A stretch of 64,000 nt of DNA from Nostoc piscinale CENA21 (GCF_001298445.1 NZ_CP012036.1:6325525-6389524); one strand, 5' to 3'. Shown: positions 17,452-26,631, numbered from the stretch's first letter. The notes: a model not told the origin generated them from the sequence alone. Translations and numbers: made by a program.

Positions 17452-20073
17452 TTATACTCCCAAAACTAACTGATTGCGGTGAATTTGCAGAAGTTGAAAT
17501 TCTTGATTGGCAACTACTTCTAGCATAGATAGAACTTGCTCAGGACGCAAGGAAACACCATCATTACGGCAACTACCTAGATAACGCAGAATAGTGGTAA
17601 AGTCGGCGGCACTGTTGTTAATTTTTACTAATGATAATTCAAACAGGCGATCGCGCAGATTTACTATTTGTGTTTTCCCAGATTTGGTAGTTTGTTCTAG
17701 GTTAATTTCTTCCCTGGCCAAGAGGGCATCAATCCAAGCTTGCCATTGTGCAGCTGTGGTTTCACTCGCAACTGCTACCGTAATCAAGTACTCGGCTGCG
17801 GCTAAAGCTTGGTTAGCAGATGGAGATTTTAAATCTATCTCTGCTACACAATATATAGGTATATCGCTGGGCAGTTCCTCGGCTAACTTTGCCTGAAAAG
17901 CTTCCGTGCCTACAGGTGTAGTTAACTCAAAATCGACAATTTCACCACTGCTCGTAGCACCTAAAGGTAAAGCACTGGCAATCATAATTCGAGGATTTGG
18001 GTGAAATCCACCTGTGTAAGCGACTGGCAAACTGGCGCGGCGCACAACTCGGTCAAGTAAACGCAGCAAATCAAGATTGCCTAGCAAAGCCATGTCACCT
18101 TGCTTACCAAACCAGACACGCAATCTTTGGACTTTAGAGGTATTCGGAACAAACTCACCTGCAAATTGGGGTATTGGCGGCGGCTCAATGACAATATTGT
18201 GGCCAAAGTCTGTGCCGCAGACACCGCAATGGGAACAACCTTCAAAGGAGCAATCTGGGACAATTGCTGCTTCTAAGGCGCGTTGCAAGTCTTCTTTCAA
18301 CCATTTTTTGTCGATGCCGGTATCAATATGATCCCAAGGGAGGGGAGTATTGAGGGAGTCGGGAGTTGGGAGTGGGGAGTTGGGGGAATTTTGATCTGGT
18401 GAATGAAACAAGTTCCATTCACCGTTTTCGACTTGGCGGTATTTCCAATCTAGACCTGCTTCTGCGATCGCATTACCCCAAGCGGTGAAGGCTTTATCTA
18501 AACTGTCATACCAAGAATCCATACCTGCACCTAATTCCCAGGCGCGGCGGAGGACTTGACCCAAAGTGCGATCGCCTCTGCCGATAAAGTCTTCCATTGC
18601 CGAAATGCGGACATCGGTAAAGTTTACCTTTACTCCCCGCATCCGGCGGAATTCTTGGCGCAGTAGGTCTTGTTTGCGTTCAAATTCCGCAGTGGCGACG
18701 GAGTGCCATTGAAATGGTGTATGCGGTTTGGGCGTAAAGTTAGAAATTGTTAGGTTAAAGTTTAGCGGTCTTCTGGCTTTACCCCGACATTCTCGCTGTA
18801 GCCAACGGACTGTTTCCGCAATGCCTAAGACATCTGCATCTGTCTCCCCTGGCAAGCCAATCATAAAATAGAGTTTGATTTTATCCCAGCTTTGTTCCCA
18901 AGCTGTTTTCACACCTTTTAATAGTTCTTCATTCGTCAAACCTTTATTCACAATATCCCGCATCCTTTGGGTTCCGGCTTCGGGTGCAAAGGTTAAGCCT
19001 CCTTGGCGCGTACCACCGAGAATGTTGGCAATATTCTCATCAAATCTATCTACACGCTGACTTGGTAAAGACAGGGAAATGTTTTCATTTTTTAACCGAT
19101 TTTTAATTTCCATCCCCACTGCTGGTAGGGCTAAATAATCGGAACAACTCAAAGATAGTAAAGAAAATTCATTGTAACCAGTCGCCCGCATTCCCTGTTC
19201 AATGGCATCTACAACTTTTTCTGGTTCCACATCTCGCGCCGGACGGGTAAGCATTCCTGGTTGACAAAAGCGACAGCCACGGGTGCAGCCACGACGAATT
19301 TCAATTGTGAGGCGATCGTGTACTGTTTGGACATAGGGAACTAAGCCAATAGAATAGGCGGGTATGGGTGTGGCAACTCTTCTGATAATCCTTTTTGGCA
19401 CATCAGAGCGGTTGGGATGGACTAAGCCATCTGCTGCCATATCATAAAACTGGGGAACATAGACCCCTGGTATTTGTGCCAAGTCGAGTAATAAATCGCG
19501 ACGACTCAATTTGGCTTGTTTGCCTTCTTCCAACACCATACCGATTTCGGGTAAGAGTTCTTCGCCATCACCTAAAGCGAAGAAGTCAAAAAAGTCGGTG
19601 TAGGGTTCAGGGTTTGAGGTTGCTGTTTGTCCACCAGCAAAAATTAGTGGATGATAATTCCCGGTGGCTCGCTCTTGCCATGTGAGGGGAATTCCTGCTA
19701 AATCCAACATTTCTAAGATGTTGGTTGCACCTAATTCGTAACTAAGACTAAAACCTAAGATGTCAAATTCTGGTAGCGATCGCTTTGACTCTACAGCAAA
19801 CAAGGGGGTGTTTGTTTCCCGGAGTTTTGCTGCCAAGTCTGTACCAGGAAGGTAAGCGCGATCGCATAGTTGGCGCGGTTGGGCATTCAAAATGTTATAT
19901 AGAATGATATGCCCCAAGTTGGACGAACCAACTTCATACACTTCTGGGTAGGTCAATACCCACCTGACAACTGCCGTTTCCCAAGGCTTATGTACTGCTA
20001 GGCGTTCGTTACCGAGGTAACGCGCGGGTTTTAAAATATCCGATGTAATTAACTTTTCAACTGCAACAGCCAC
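17452..20073 (-). CDS. TIGR03960-type B12-binding/radical SAM protein with DUF2344 domain
   Basis: This 873-residue protein has an N-terminal B12-binding-like region, then a radical SAM domain with the cluster motif CTRGCRFC near residue 270. A CSFEGCSHCGVCGTDFGHN cysteine-rich link and a C-terminal DUF2344 domain (residues ~660-870) follow. The family lies next to rne/rng in many bacteria, as here, but its reaction is unknown. Residues about 560-577 (NSPNSPLPTPDSLNTPLP) are low-complexity and correspond exactly to a GGGAGTNGGGAG-type tandem repeat at 18345-18395. This repeat appears to have entered the gene in frame. Confidence 0.85.
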   Translation of the reverse strand: MAVAVEKLITSDILKPARYLGNERLAVHKPWETAVVRWVLTYPEVYEVGSSNLGHIILYNILNAQPRQLCDRAYLPGTDLAAKLRETNTPLFAVESKRSLPEFDILGFSLSYELGATNILEMLDLAGIPLTWQERATGNYHPLIFAGGQTATSNPEPYTDFFDFFALGDGEELLPEIGMVLEEGKQAKLSRRDLLLDLAQIPGVYVPQFYDMAADGLVHPNRSDVPKRIIRRVATPIPAYSIGLVPYVQTVHDRLTIEIRRGCTRGCRFCQPGMLTRPARDVEPEKVVDAIEQGMRATGYNEFSLLSLSCSDYLALPAVGMEIKNRLKNENISLSLPSQRVDRFDENIANILGGTRQGGLTFAPEAGTQRMRDIVNKGLTNEELLKGVKTAWEQSWDKIKLYFMIGLPGETDADVLGIAETVRWLQRECRGKARRPLNFNLTISNFTPKPHTPFQWHSVATAEFERKQDLLRQEFRRMRGVKVNFTDVRISAMEDFIGRGDRTLGQVLRRAWELGAGMDSWYDSLDKAFTAWGNAIAEAGLDWKYRQVENGEWNLFHSPDQNSPNSPLPTPDSLNTPLPWDHIDTGIDKKWLKEDLQRALEAAIVPDCSFEGCSHCGVCGTDFGHNIVIEPPPIPQFAGEFVPNTSKVQRLRVWFGKQGDMALLGNLDLLRLLDRVVRRASLPVAYTGGFHPNPRIMIASALPLGATSSGEIVDFELTTPVGTEAFQAKLAEELPSDIPIYCVAEIDLKSPSANQALAAAEYLITVAVASETTAAQWQAWIDALLAREEINLEQTTKSGKTQIVNLRDRLFELSLVKINNSAADFTTILRYLGSCRNDGVSLRPEQVLSMLEVVANQEFQLLQIHRNQLVLGV
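18345..18395. repeat. short tandem repeat inside a coding region
   Basis: The plus strand reads repeated GGGAGT/GGGGAGT units (e.g. GGGAGTTGGGAGTGGGGAGT). The same repeat type is normally intergenic in Nostoc and occurs at 8560-8600. Here it encodes the in-frame low-complexity insert of the radical SAM protein. Confidence 0.7.
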
Positions 20074-20215
20074 TGTGCTATCTTCTAGCTACTTTTATGA
20101 TTTACAGATAATCACCTCCAACATTAGCACTGATTTGGTCGTAGCATAGTTTTATCTTTGTAACTGAAAACATCCTTTACAAACCTTTGCCACAAAGATT
20201 GCTTGTATGCTATGT

Positions 20216-20548
20216 TTAAGGGCTAACTGATACCGACTCAGCATTATCTCCAAACTCAAACACTTCATCAAGTTGAGTTAATTCAAAGATAATTTTCAGG
20301 GCTGGAGACACAGAACATAACCTTAAGCCCCGTTCCAAGTTTTGCGCCAGTTTCAACGCAGACACCAAAGCCATTAATCCTGCACTATCTAGTGACTCTA
20401 CTGCTGCCAAATCCACAAGTAAGATTGCGACATCATTAGCTGTTAATGCTGTGGTTAAATCTCGTTCAAATTCCAATGCGTTGGCGGCATTGAGTTTGCC
20501 CTGTGGACGAATCACTGCAATTTTTGGGCATTCCAGCACTGCTTGCAT
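20216..20548 (-). CDS. STAS-domain anti-sigma-factor antagonist
   Basis: The 110-residue protein is a single SpoIIAA-like STAS domain. ESLDSAGLMAL carries the expected phosphorylatable Ser55. Such proteins are switched by a serine kinase/phosphatase pair and act by partner exchange with an anti-sigma factor or other signalling proteins. No kinase or phosphatase partner lies next to it. Confidence 0.88.
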   Translation of the reverse strand: MQAVLECPKIAVIRPQGKLNAANALEFERDLTTALTANDVAILLVDLAAVESLDSAGLMALVSALKLAQNLERGLRLCSVSPALKIIFELTQLDEVFEFGDNAESVSVSP

Positions 20549-20912
20549 ATTGACATCCTAAATTAGAGTTATTAAATCTTTAACCTGAGATTTATTTGAA
20601 CATAATCTCTTTTTTTTAAACATCGACCATACGTCTTACATCTCTTTGCTGAATCTTTATCACTGAAGGGTATATCTTTAAAGATTGTCATAAATACAGG
20701 GTAAAATGTGTTCATATATACTTTTTTTTTAATATTGCTTCTCAAACAATCAACATAGACAGCCACAAAATAAATTGCTCAACCGTAACTTTGCTGGGAA
20801 AGCTTAATCTAACGATACTTCAGACAGTTAATCTGGAGAAAAAATGAGATGAAATCCGCTCATTAGCAAAACCATAAGAGAAAGATAGAGGCAAATTTAT
20901 GAGCATAATAAA
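20549..20912. other. A+T-rich intergenic region
   Basis: The region runs from the STAS gene start towards the 67-codon gene and includes a run of about ten T near 20720. A minus-strand 64-codon frame (20572-20766) is rich in rare-looking codons, has no homology signal I recognise and is probably chance. The STAS promoter should lie here. Confidence 0.35.
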
Positions 20913-20928
20913 TGTGATCTAAATCACA
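20913..20928. promoter_or_regulatory. CRP-type binding site
   Basis: TGTGA (20913-20917), six bases, then TCACA (20924-20928) is a perfect match to the cAMP receptor protein consensus, with AAA/TTT flanks. It lies about 80 bases before the 67-codon gene at 21008. Cyanobacterial CRPs (SyCrp1, AnCrpA) recognise this motif. A second half-site, GATCACA, follows at about 20943. Confidence 0.65.
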
Positions 20929-21007
20929 AATTTTATATATCTGGATCACAATTTATACTTAACTACATCCCGGATAATTTAGTATTACCTAAAATGGGTT
21001 AATAGAT

Positions 21008-21211
21008 ATGAGAACGAGTAAGTATGCTATTCGCCAACTGGTAGAAAAGGCTCTTGATATTAAAAAATTAACTCCAGAGATAGAAAATGAAATCAACTCC
21101 GAATTAACTCAAAATGGTTATATCTCGGATGTAGACTACGAAGCTTTGGAATTATTAATGGCAGAAATGGATGCTGGTAGAGTCAAGCTAGTTCCTAGCT
21201 GGGGATATTAA
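21008..21211 (+). CDS. small hypothetical protein, candidate CRP target
   Basis: The 67-residue protein begins MRTSKYAIRQLVEKALDIKK and ends LLMAEMDAGRVKLVPSWGY. It is predicted mostly helical and soluble and has no cysteines. It looks like a conserved small cyanobacterial protein, but I cannot name a family. It stands alone, and a perfect CRP-type box sits about 80 bases upstream, so expression may follow cAMP. Confidence 0.65.
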   Translation: MRTSKYAIRQLVEKALDIKKLTPEIENEINSELTQNGYISDVDYEALELLMAEMDAGRVKLVPSWGY

Positions 21212-21373
21212 TTTTTGTCATTATTTATTTGTGATGGCAGTTAGTAACGATATGAGGTGCAAGTTCTCTAATCTCTAGCCTCTGAAATTTTCTGTGAGAT
21301 TTACTGTTTAGTTACCTGGTGTGGCGTAAACTGTGCTAGTCAGCATTAATGTTTGCATTAATATTAAGTCGCC

Positions 21374-22543
21374 ATGCACTTCGCTAAACGCCTAGAAAAA
21401 ATTCCTCCCTACCTCTTTGCTGAAATTAACCGTAAACGAGACAAACTCGTTGCCGAGGGAGTAGACATCATTAATATGGCAATAGGCGACCCTGATAAAC
21501 CGACTCCAGCACATATTCTCCAGGTAATGCACGCAGCAATTGATAATAGTGCCACCCATAACTATCCGCCCTACGAAGGAACACAAGAATTTCGGCAAGC
21601 GGCTGCTAAATGGATGGAACGTCGGTTTGGGGTAACTGGGTTAAACCCAGATACAGAAGTTGTAGCCTCTATTGGTTCTAAAGAAGCAATCCATAATACT
21701 TTTTTAGCTTTTGTGGAGGCGGGGGACTATACGCTCATCCCCGATCCTGGGTATCCGGTGTATCGCACTTCCACAATTTTTGCTGATGGTGAACCGTTCA
21801 CTATGCCACTGAAGGCAGAAAATAAGTTTTTACCAGATTTAAACGCAATTCCCGAAGAAATCGCCCAAAAAGCCAAGCTGTTGTGGATTAATTACCCCAA
21901 TAACCCGACTGGGGGAGTTGCAACACTGGAGTTTTTTGCAGAATTGGTAGATTTTTGTAAGCAGTACAAAATCTTGCTGTGTCATGACAATGCTTACTCA
22001 GAAATGGCTTATGACGGCTATAAACCGCCGAGTGTGTTGCAAGTACCAGGGGCAAAAGATATTGCCATTGAGTTTCACAGTTTGTCGAAGTCTTACAATA
22101 TGACAGGCTGGCGAGTTGGTTTTGTCGTGGGGAATGCGCTGGGTATTCAAGGTTTAAGGCAAGTCAAAACCAACGTTGATTCAGGAGTATTTAAGGCAAT
22201 TCAAACAGCTGCGATCGCAGCTTACAATACTTCAGAAACCGAACTGCAAACTTTGATGTCTGTTTATCAAAATCGCCGCGACACCATTGTTAAAGGATTG
22301 CAATCTTTAGGTTGGCCGATTCAGCCGCCAAAAGCCACCCTTTACGTATGGGTTCCTGTTCCGGCTGGCTATACTTCTGCGGAATTTGTAAATTTGTTGC
22401 TTGACAAATGCGGCATTATGGTAGCTCCTGGTAGCGGTTATGGTGCATCTGGTGAAGGCTTCTTCCGTATTGCTTTGACCATCCCTGAAGAAAGAATGCA
22501 AGAAGCTATTGAGCGAATGAAAGATGCTGGTATTTGCTACTAA
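21374..22543 (+). CDS. class I/II aminotransferase, probable LL-diaminopimelate aminotransferase
   Basis: The 389-residue PLP enzyme has fold-type I signatures: NMAIGDPDKPTP, NYPNNPTGG, CHDNAYSEM and the PLP-lysine motif HSLSKSYNMTGWRVGF. Sequence style and length match the DapL2-like group, which makes LL-diaminopimelate for lysine and peptidoglycan in one step. Substrate specificity within this family is not safe from sequence alone; other acceptors are possible. The ATG at 21374 begins the conserved N-terminus. Confidence 0.8.
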   Translation: MHFAKRLEKIPPYLFAEINRKRDKLVAEGVDIINMAIGDPDKPTPAHILQVMHAAIDNSATHNYPPYEGTQEFRQAAAKWMERRFGVTGLNPDTEVVASIGSKEAIHNTFLAFVEAGDYTLIPDPGYPVYRTSTIFADGEPFTMPLKAENKFLPDLNAIPEEIAQKAKLLWINYPNNPTGGVATLEFFAELVDFCKQYKILLCHDNAYSEMAYDGYKPPSVLQVPGAKDIAIEFHSLSKSYNMTGWRVGFVVGNALGIQGLRQVKTNVDSGVFKAIQTAAIAAYNTSETELQTLMSVYQNRRDTIVKGLQSLGWPIQPPKATLYVWVPVPAGYTSAEFVNLLLDKCGIMVAPGSGYGASGEGFFRIALTIPEERMQEAIERMKDAGICY

Positions 22544-22617
22544 AAAAATATGAAGTATGAAGTATAAAATTTTAGCGTTGGTGAATAATAGGGTTAAATT
22601 AAAACTAACTCATTACA

Positions 22618-22650
22618 AACTCTGCGCCTCCGCGCCTCTGCGTGAGGGAA
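22618..22650. repeat. Nostoc intergenic short repeat (CTCTGCGCCTC type)
   Basis: CTCTGCGCCTCCGCGCCTCT repeats a 9-10-base unit. Related copies occur near 27872-27945, 45183-45212 and 46858-46912. They are typical filler repeats of heterocystous cyanobacteria, with no coding role here. Confidence 0.6.
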
Positions 22651-22684
22651 CACCCGAAATCATGCAACTTTGAAGTCTAAAATT

Positions 22685-23035
22685 TCATACTTCAGACTTT
22701 CGACCTTCCCACATCTGCTGAATAAATTGATGGAGTTGTTGTTTAGCCGCCAATTCCGGTTCCTCTGTTGGTTCTTTGACTAAAATCTGACTCAACAGGG
22801 TAATAACTTCTGTATCTAAAGCAGGGCGAAATAATTGAATAGGCCAAAGCAAATCAGATGCGTCTCGCAAGTCAGTAATTTGTAGGGGTTCTTGAGTATG
22901 GTTAGCCAGCAGTAAAGGACGCACCCAACACAACTGACGGGACACAACCACTTCAATAACTTCCGCGTACAAATTTTTGTCACCATGCTCTAAAGACAAA
23001 ATTTGTCCTGGTTGAAAATCTGGGCGTGTATCCAT
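22685..23035 (-). CDS. conserved hypothetical protein
   Basis: The 116-residue protein begins MDTRPDFQPGQILSLEHGD and has a C-terminal helix rich in Glu and Gln. The N-terminal half looks like a small beta-barrel (LYAEVIEVVVSRQLCWVRPL). There is no export signal. It has the character of a conserved cyanobacterial protein, but no function is recognised. It is transcribed away from clpS. Confidence 0.6.
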   Translation of the reverse strand: MDTRPDFQPGQILSLEHGDKNLYAEVIEVVVSRQLCWVRPLLLANHTQEPLQITDLRDASDLLWPIQLFRPALDTEVITLLSQILVKEPTEEPELAAKQQLHQFIQQMWEGRKSEV

Positions 23036-23240
23036 AATGATTTAGCTAAGGCAGTAGCAATGATGATTTTGCAGCTTTTCTCATTTTAATGTGGAGAATG
23101 GCTAGTCTTGAGAAGCAATCCTTGGGTAAGAGAGAGTTTAGAATTTAATGTTATAAAATAAGTGAATAACTGTTAAGCTGTTAAGCGATCGCCAATAGGC
23201 ATTCCGTTGTAGTAAATCATCGAAACAAGAGCAAAGAAGC

Positions 23241-23522
23241 GTGTCAGTCGAAACCATTGAGAAGAGTTCCACATCCCGCAAGCTCGCCCCTCGGTATCGC
23301 GTTCTGCTCCATAACGACGACTACAACTCGATGGAGTACGTGGTGCAGGTATTATTAACAACAGTACCAAGTCTCACTCAGCCCCAAGCTGTGAGCATCA
23401 TGATGGAAGCACATACAAACGGGTTAGCTTTAGTCATTACCTGCGCTTTAGAACATGCTGAATTTTACTGTGAAACATTGAAGACTCACGGTTTATCCAG
23501 CAGTATTGAACCTGATGAGTAG
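23241..23522 (+). CDS. clpS: ATP-dependent Clp protease adaptor ClpS
   Basis: The 93-residue adaptor has the ClpS core YRVLLHNDDYNSMEYV, a VQVLLTTVP helix and EAHTNGLALVITCALEHAE. It binds N-degron substrates and passes them to ClpA/ClpC. The GTG start at 23241 gives the usual flexible N-terminal tail. Cyanobacteria often have two ClpS paralogues; which one this is cannot be settled here. Confidence 0.93.
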   Translation: MSVETIEKSSTSRKLAPRYRVLLHNDDYNSMEYVVQVLLTTVPSLTQPQAVSIMMEAHTNGLALVITCALEHAEFYCETLKTHGLSSSIEPDE

Positions 23523-23646
23523 TTTGAGTAGCCTTGGCGACTGGAAGTCGCACGCCAGTGAGGGAGTCGTCAAAGCCGCCCAACGCACTGGCTCGGCTAC
23601 ACAGACAAAACCCATCTGCATGGGTTTAAAAACTCTAGATTTTTTA

Positions 23647-23694
23647 TTAGTCCGCATAGACGGGCTTTGTTTGTATAGCCGCGATTTCTAATCG
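23647..23694. repeat. dispersed intergenic repeat, copy A
   Basis: TTAGTCCGCATAGACGGGCT followed by TTGTTTGTATAGCCGCGA matches, with few changes, the sequence at 35629-35675. Similarity extends weakly upstream (AAAACTCTAGATT versus AAAATCCCTGATT). It belongs to a mobile-looking palindromic repeat family of Nostoc genomes. Confidence 0.65.
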
Positions 23695-23723
23695 TCTGGC
23701 TTTGGGTTATTAAACTATTTAGT

Positions 23724-24557
23724 ATGAAAAACAACCTTGCCCGTTTAGCTCAACGCCCTGCCCCCATTCGGCTGGGTTGTTTTATTTTAATGTTATTGGC
23801 GTTATGGTTGCCTTTTGCTGCCCCAATTTACTTACTAGTTCAGGATGCTAATTTAGTAAGTATTTTGACAATGGTTTTACTATATATAGAATTTATTGTT
23901 CTGTTGAAGCTATGGGGTAAATATGTCTACCAGCAACCTCAGATATTGCAGCATTATGGCTTAGATACTACATCACACAACAGGATAGATTTACTGCGTG
24001 GCTTGGCTATAGGTTTCACTAATATTTGGCTACTTTTTGGCATAGAAAGTCTTTTAGGTTGGTTGGTATGGCAACAGCCCAAAATTTTCTTATTAAAAAT
24101 AGTTATCGAAGGTGTAATTGTCGGCTTGGCTGTTGGGTTTGCTGAAGAGTTATTATTTCGCGGCTGGTTGCTTGATGAATTAGAACGCGACTACAACCAG
24201 CGTGTAGCACTATGGACGGATGCTCTTATCTTTGCTACGTTGCACTTTATTAAACCATTAGAGGCAATTATCCAAACTCTGCCGCAGTTTCCGGCTTTAA
24301 TAGTTTTGGGTTTAACGCAGGTATGGGCGAAGCGTTGGCGTAGAGGGCGTTTAGGTTTACCAATTGGTTTGCATGGTGGTTTGGTTGGAGGTTTCTACAT
24401 TATTAATGTTGGTGGATTAATTAAATATACGGGTGTAGTGCCTGATTGGGTTACGGGAGTATATCACAATCCTTTAATGGGTGTGATGGGATTATTTTTG
24501 ATGAGTATTTTGGCGGTATGGATGAGCAGGAGAGGGAAGCGATCGCACCTTTGGTAA
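23724..24557 (+). CDS. CPBP-family intramembrane metalloprotease
   Basis: The 277-residue membrane protein has several hydrophobic helices. The CPBP/Abi catalytic motifs are the EELLFRGW pair near residue 140, FATLHF about 35 residues later, and a third motif with GLHGG near residue 215. Family members process prenylated proteins or bacteriocin-related peptides; in cyanobacteria the substrate is unknown. An insertion sequence begins about 20 bases after its stop. Confidence 0.85.
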   Translation: MKNNLARLAQRPAPIRLGCFILMLLALWLPFAAPIYLLVQDANLVSILTMVLLYIEFIVLLKLWGKYVYQQPQILQHYGLDTTSHNRIDLLRGLAIGFTNIWLLFGIESLLGWLVWQQPKIFLLKIVIEGVIVGLAVGFAEELLFRGWLLDELERDYNQRVALWTDALIFATLHFIKPLEAIIQTLPQFPALIVLGLTQVWAKRWRRGRLGLPIGLHGGLVGGFYIINVGGLIKYTGVVPDWVTGVYHNPLMGVMGLFLMSILAVWMSRRGKRSHLW

Positions 24558-24576
24558 AATACCAGTCAAAGCATCT

Positions 24577-25471
24577 CATGAATCTATCCCACTAATAAAA
24601 TTCTATTAATCCAGATGTGAATTGTGGCAAGAGAAAGAAAACCGTTGAAGCAGGCAGCAATTCTCTCCCAACGAACTACAAGTCGGCGGTATTTTCGTTG
24701 AAACCATGCGAAACAACGTTCTTGCTGAAAGCGTGGAACTGAAATTTTAATTGGTCTACCTCGATTTTTCTGAGTCTTCCAAGTACGCTTGGGCAATTGA
24801 GGTCTAATACCAAGTTTACGTAAAGCAGCACGTTTGTCCTTGGAATCATAACCTTTGTCAGCAGCAAGAACTTTAACTCGTTTACGAGGTCTACCAGGTT
24901 TATTAGTCTTGACTTTGACACTATCGATTAGTGGAATAACTTGATCTCGTTCACTACCATTAGCAGGTGTTGTGCAATTAGCTAAAGGCATTCCATTACC
25001 ATCTGTTAGGGTATGGATCAAAATCCCTTTACCTTTATACCCATACTTAACCCCCTCACCGCCACCTTTTCCAGGGGGAAAAAGACCCGTCTACAGCGCC
25101 GTAATTCCAGTTGATTAAACCCTTCTCTTGAGCAATTCCTAATGTACTTGCTTGTAAACTTTCTAACGTTCCATCTGTTTCCCAACGTTGTAACCATCTA
25201 TGTGCTGCACTTTTTGATGCCCAAATCTCTCCCTTTGGCACATCACACCAACGACATCCAGTTATCAATATATACAGCAATGTATTAAGTACATGGCGAA
25301 ATGGCGCATGAGGCATTCCCCGTTCTCTTTTTTCTGGTTCTTTGGGGAATATATCTTCAAACAGCTTCCACTCCAGGTCACTTAATCCTTCAAATCGCCC
25401 AGCCATACCCTCATCAAACTTACCGTCATCAACAGCAGATTATCATATTGCTGGTATTAGTGGGATAGGTT
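24577..25471 (-). mobile_element. IS5-family insertion sequence
   Basis: The element is about 0.9 kb, bounded by near-perfect terminal inverted repeats. CTATCCCACTAATA at 24584-24597 faces its exact complement at 25455-25468, and the match extends outward through ATGAA with one mismatch. It carries a two-frame transposase on the minus strand. The target duplication could not be fixed with certainty. It lies between the CPBP gene and an esterase gene without breaking either. Confidence 0.85.
24584..25406 (-). CDS. IS5-family transposase, two frames (orfA/orfB)
   Basis: orfA (25406-25056) has the DUF4096-type N-terminus (LSDLEWKLFEDIFPK, GCRWCDVPKG) and the first catalytic Asp in YGAVDGSFSP. 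orfB continues (GEGVKYGYKGKG, LAADKGYDSKDKR, QNRGRP-like KKRG) with the remaining DDE residues down to 24584. The frames meet at a T5C5 run (C5 at 25074-25078 as G on the plus strand); reading SPGKGG needs C4 or a +1 shift. IS5 relatives often use programmed frameshifting, so activity is possible, but a mutation or consensus error would look the same. Confidence 0.8.
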
Positions 25472-25588
25472 CATATATCCTATGGTATGCAGTTCATAAC
25501 GGCTACGTAAATTTTGATATGATACAAAATTTCTACTTATGGAGATAGGATTTACTACAGGTTTGAATTATGGGAGTAATTTCTGTCT

Positions 25589-26209
25589 GTGTCTCTACAA
25601 TTTATCAATGTCCCCCCGGCTAATTCTCAGCCCCCGGTTGGCTTAATTGTCGCTTTGCATGGTTGGGGTGCTAATGCTGAGGATGTGGCATCTTTATTAC
25701 CTTATTTCCAGCTACCTACTTACCAGTTTGTTTTCCCTAATGCACCTTATCCCCATCCTTATTCTGCTGTGGGTAAGGCGTGGTATGAGTTGCGAAATGA
25801 GAATATGTATCAGGGTTTAGCCGAAAGTCGCCAATTACTCACCGAGTTTTTGCAATCTTTAGAAAGCAGCACTGGTGTACCTTTATCGCGGACGATTTTG
25901 TGTGGCTTTTCTCAAGGTGGGGCGATGACTTTAGAAGTGGGGCTAAAGTTGCCTTTAGCTGGTTTAGTAGTGATGAGTGGGTATTTACATCCCGATGCAG
26001 TACCTACAGAACAGCAGGAGATTCCGCCAACTTTAGTTATGCACGGTACTCAAGATGAAGTTGTGCCATTGCAAGCAGCTATCAGAACGAGAGAAACCTT
26101 GCATTCTCTAGGCTTTACAGTAGATTACCGGGAATTTGAGGCGGGACATGAAATTAATCTGCAAATGTTAGAAGCGTTACGAAATTTTGTTTTAAAGACA
26201 ATTGGGTAG
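25589..26209 (+). CDS. alpha/beta-hydrolase, carboxylesterase/phospholipase family
   Basis: The 206-residue serine esterase has the oxyanion segment LHGWGANAED and the nucleophile elbow CGFSQGGAM. The catalytic Asp lies in HGTQDEVVP and the His in EAGHEIN. It belongs to the phospholipase/carboxylesterase (YpfH/LysoPLA-like) group; the substrate is unknown. The GTG start at 25589 is the first that covers the conserved N-terminus. There is no signal peptide, so it is cytoplasmic. Confidence 0.88.
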   Translation: MSLQFINVPPANSQPPVGLIVALHGWGANAEDVASLLPYFQLPTYQFVFPNAPYPHPYSAVGKAWYELRNENMYQGLAESRQLLTEFLQSLESSTGVPLSRTILCGFSQGGAMTLEVGLKLPLAGLVVMSGYLHPDAVPTEQQEIPPTLVMHGTQDEVVPLQAAIRTRETLHSLGFTVDYREFEAGHEINLQMLEALRNFVLKTIG

Positions 26210-26363
26210 CCTTAAATACAAATTTTTTTACAATTATGGTAAAAATCATGCAAATTTTTACGAAAGAAATGCCGTCTAATGAGTAATATAGATTGGGTGG
26301 TTACGTCAAGCGCAACTTCACCCAAGCTGGATGCAAATGCTGCATAAGGGAGGGGCAAGCATT

Positions 26364-26576
26364 ATGAAGACTCTAGGTATTTCCAGAAATGAAATAGCTG
26401 CCATGACCGCAGCAGATGTGGAAGATTTAGCTACTCGTCTGGAACTTGATAATTATAGCAATGCTTTTGAAGGTTTGAATGATTGGCATCTACTACGGGC
26501 GATCGCCTTTCAGCGTCCAGAATTAGTTGAACCCTATATCTACCTCTTAGATTTAGAACCTTACGATGAAGCTTAG
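26364..26576 (+). CDS. DUF2555 family protein
   Basis: The 70-residue protein begins MKTLGISRNEIAAMTAADVE, contains RLELDNYSNAFEGLNDWHLL and ends in LEPYDEA. It matches the cyanobacterial DUF2555 family of unknown function. The open frame extends to 26331, but a GGGAGG Shine-Dalgarno about 9 bases upstream selects the ATG at 26364. It lies about 55 bases before coaBC and may share its transcript. Confidence 0.8.
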   Translation: MKTLGISRNEIAAMTAADVEDLATRLELDNYSNAFEGLNDWHLLRAIAFQRPELVEPYIYLLDLEPYDEA

Positions 26577-26631
26577 ATAAAGTCTAAAGTATGAAGTATG
26601 AAATTAATTTCAGGCTTCATATTTTTTTCTG

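Noticed and set aside
20572..20766. 64-codon minus-strand frame before the STAS gene
   Set aside because: A+T-rich DNA with a T10 run; composition unlike the neighbouring genes.
24567..24580. TCAAAGCATCTCAT next to the IS, repeated at 39904-39917
   Set aside because: A 14-base match with unrelated flanks; no sign of IS ends at the second place.
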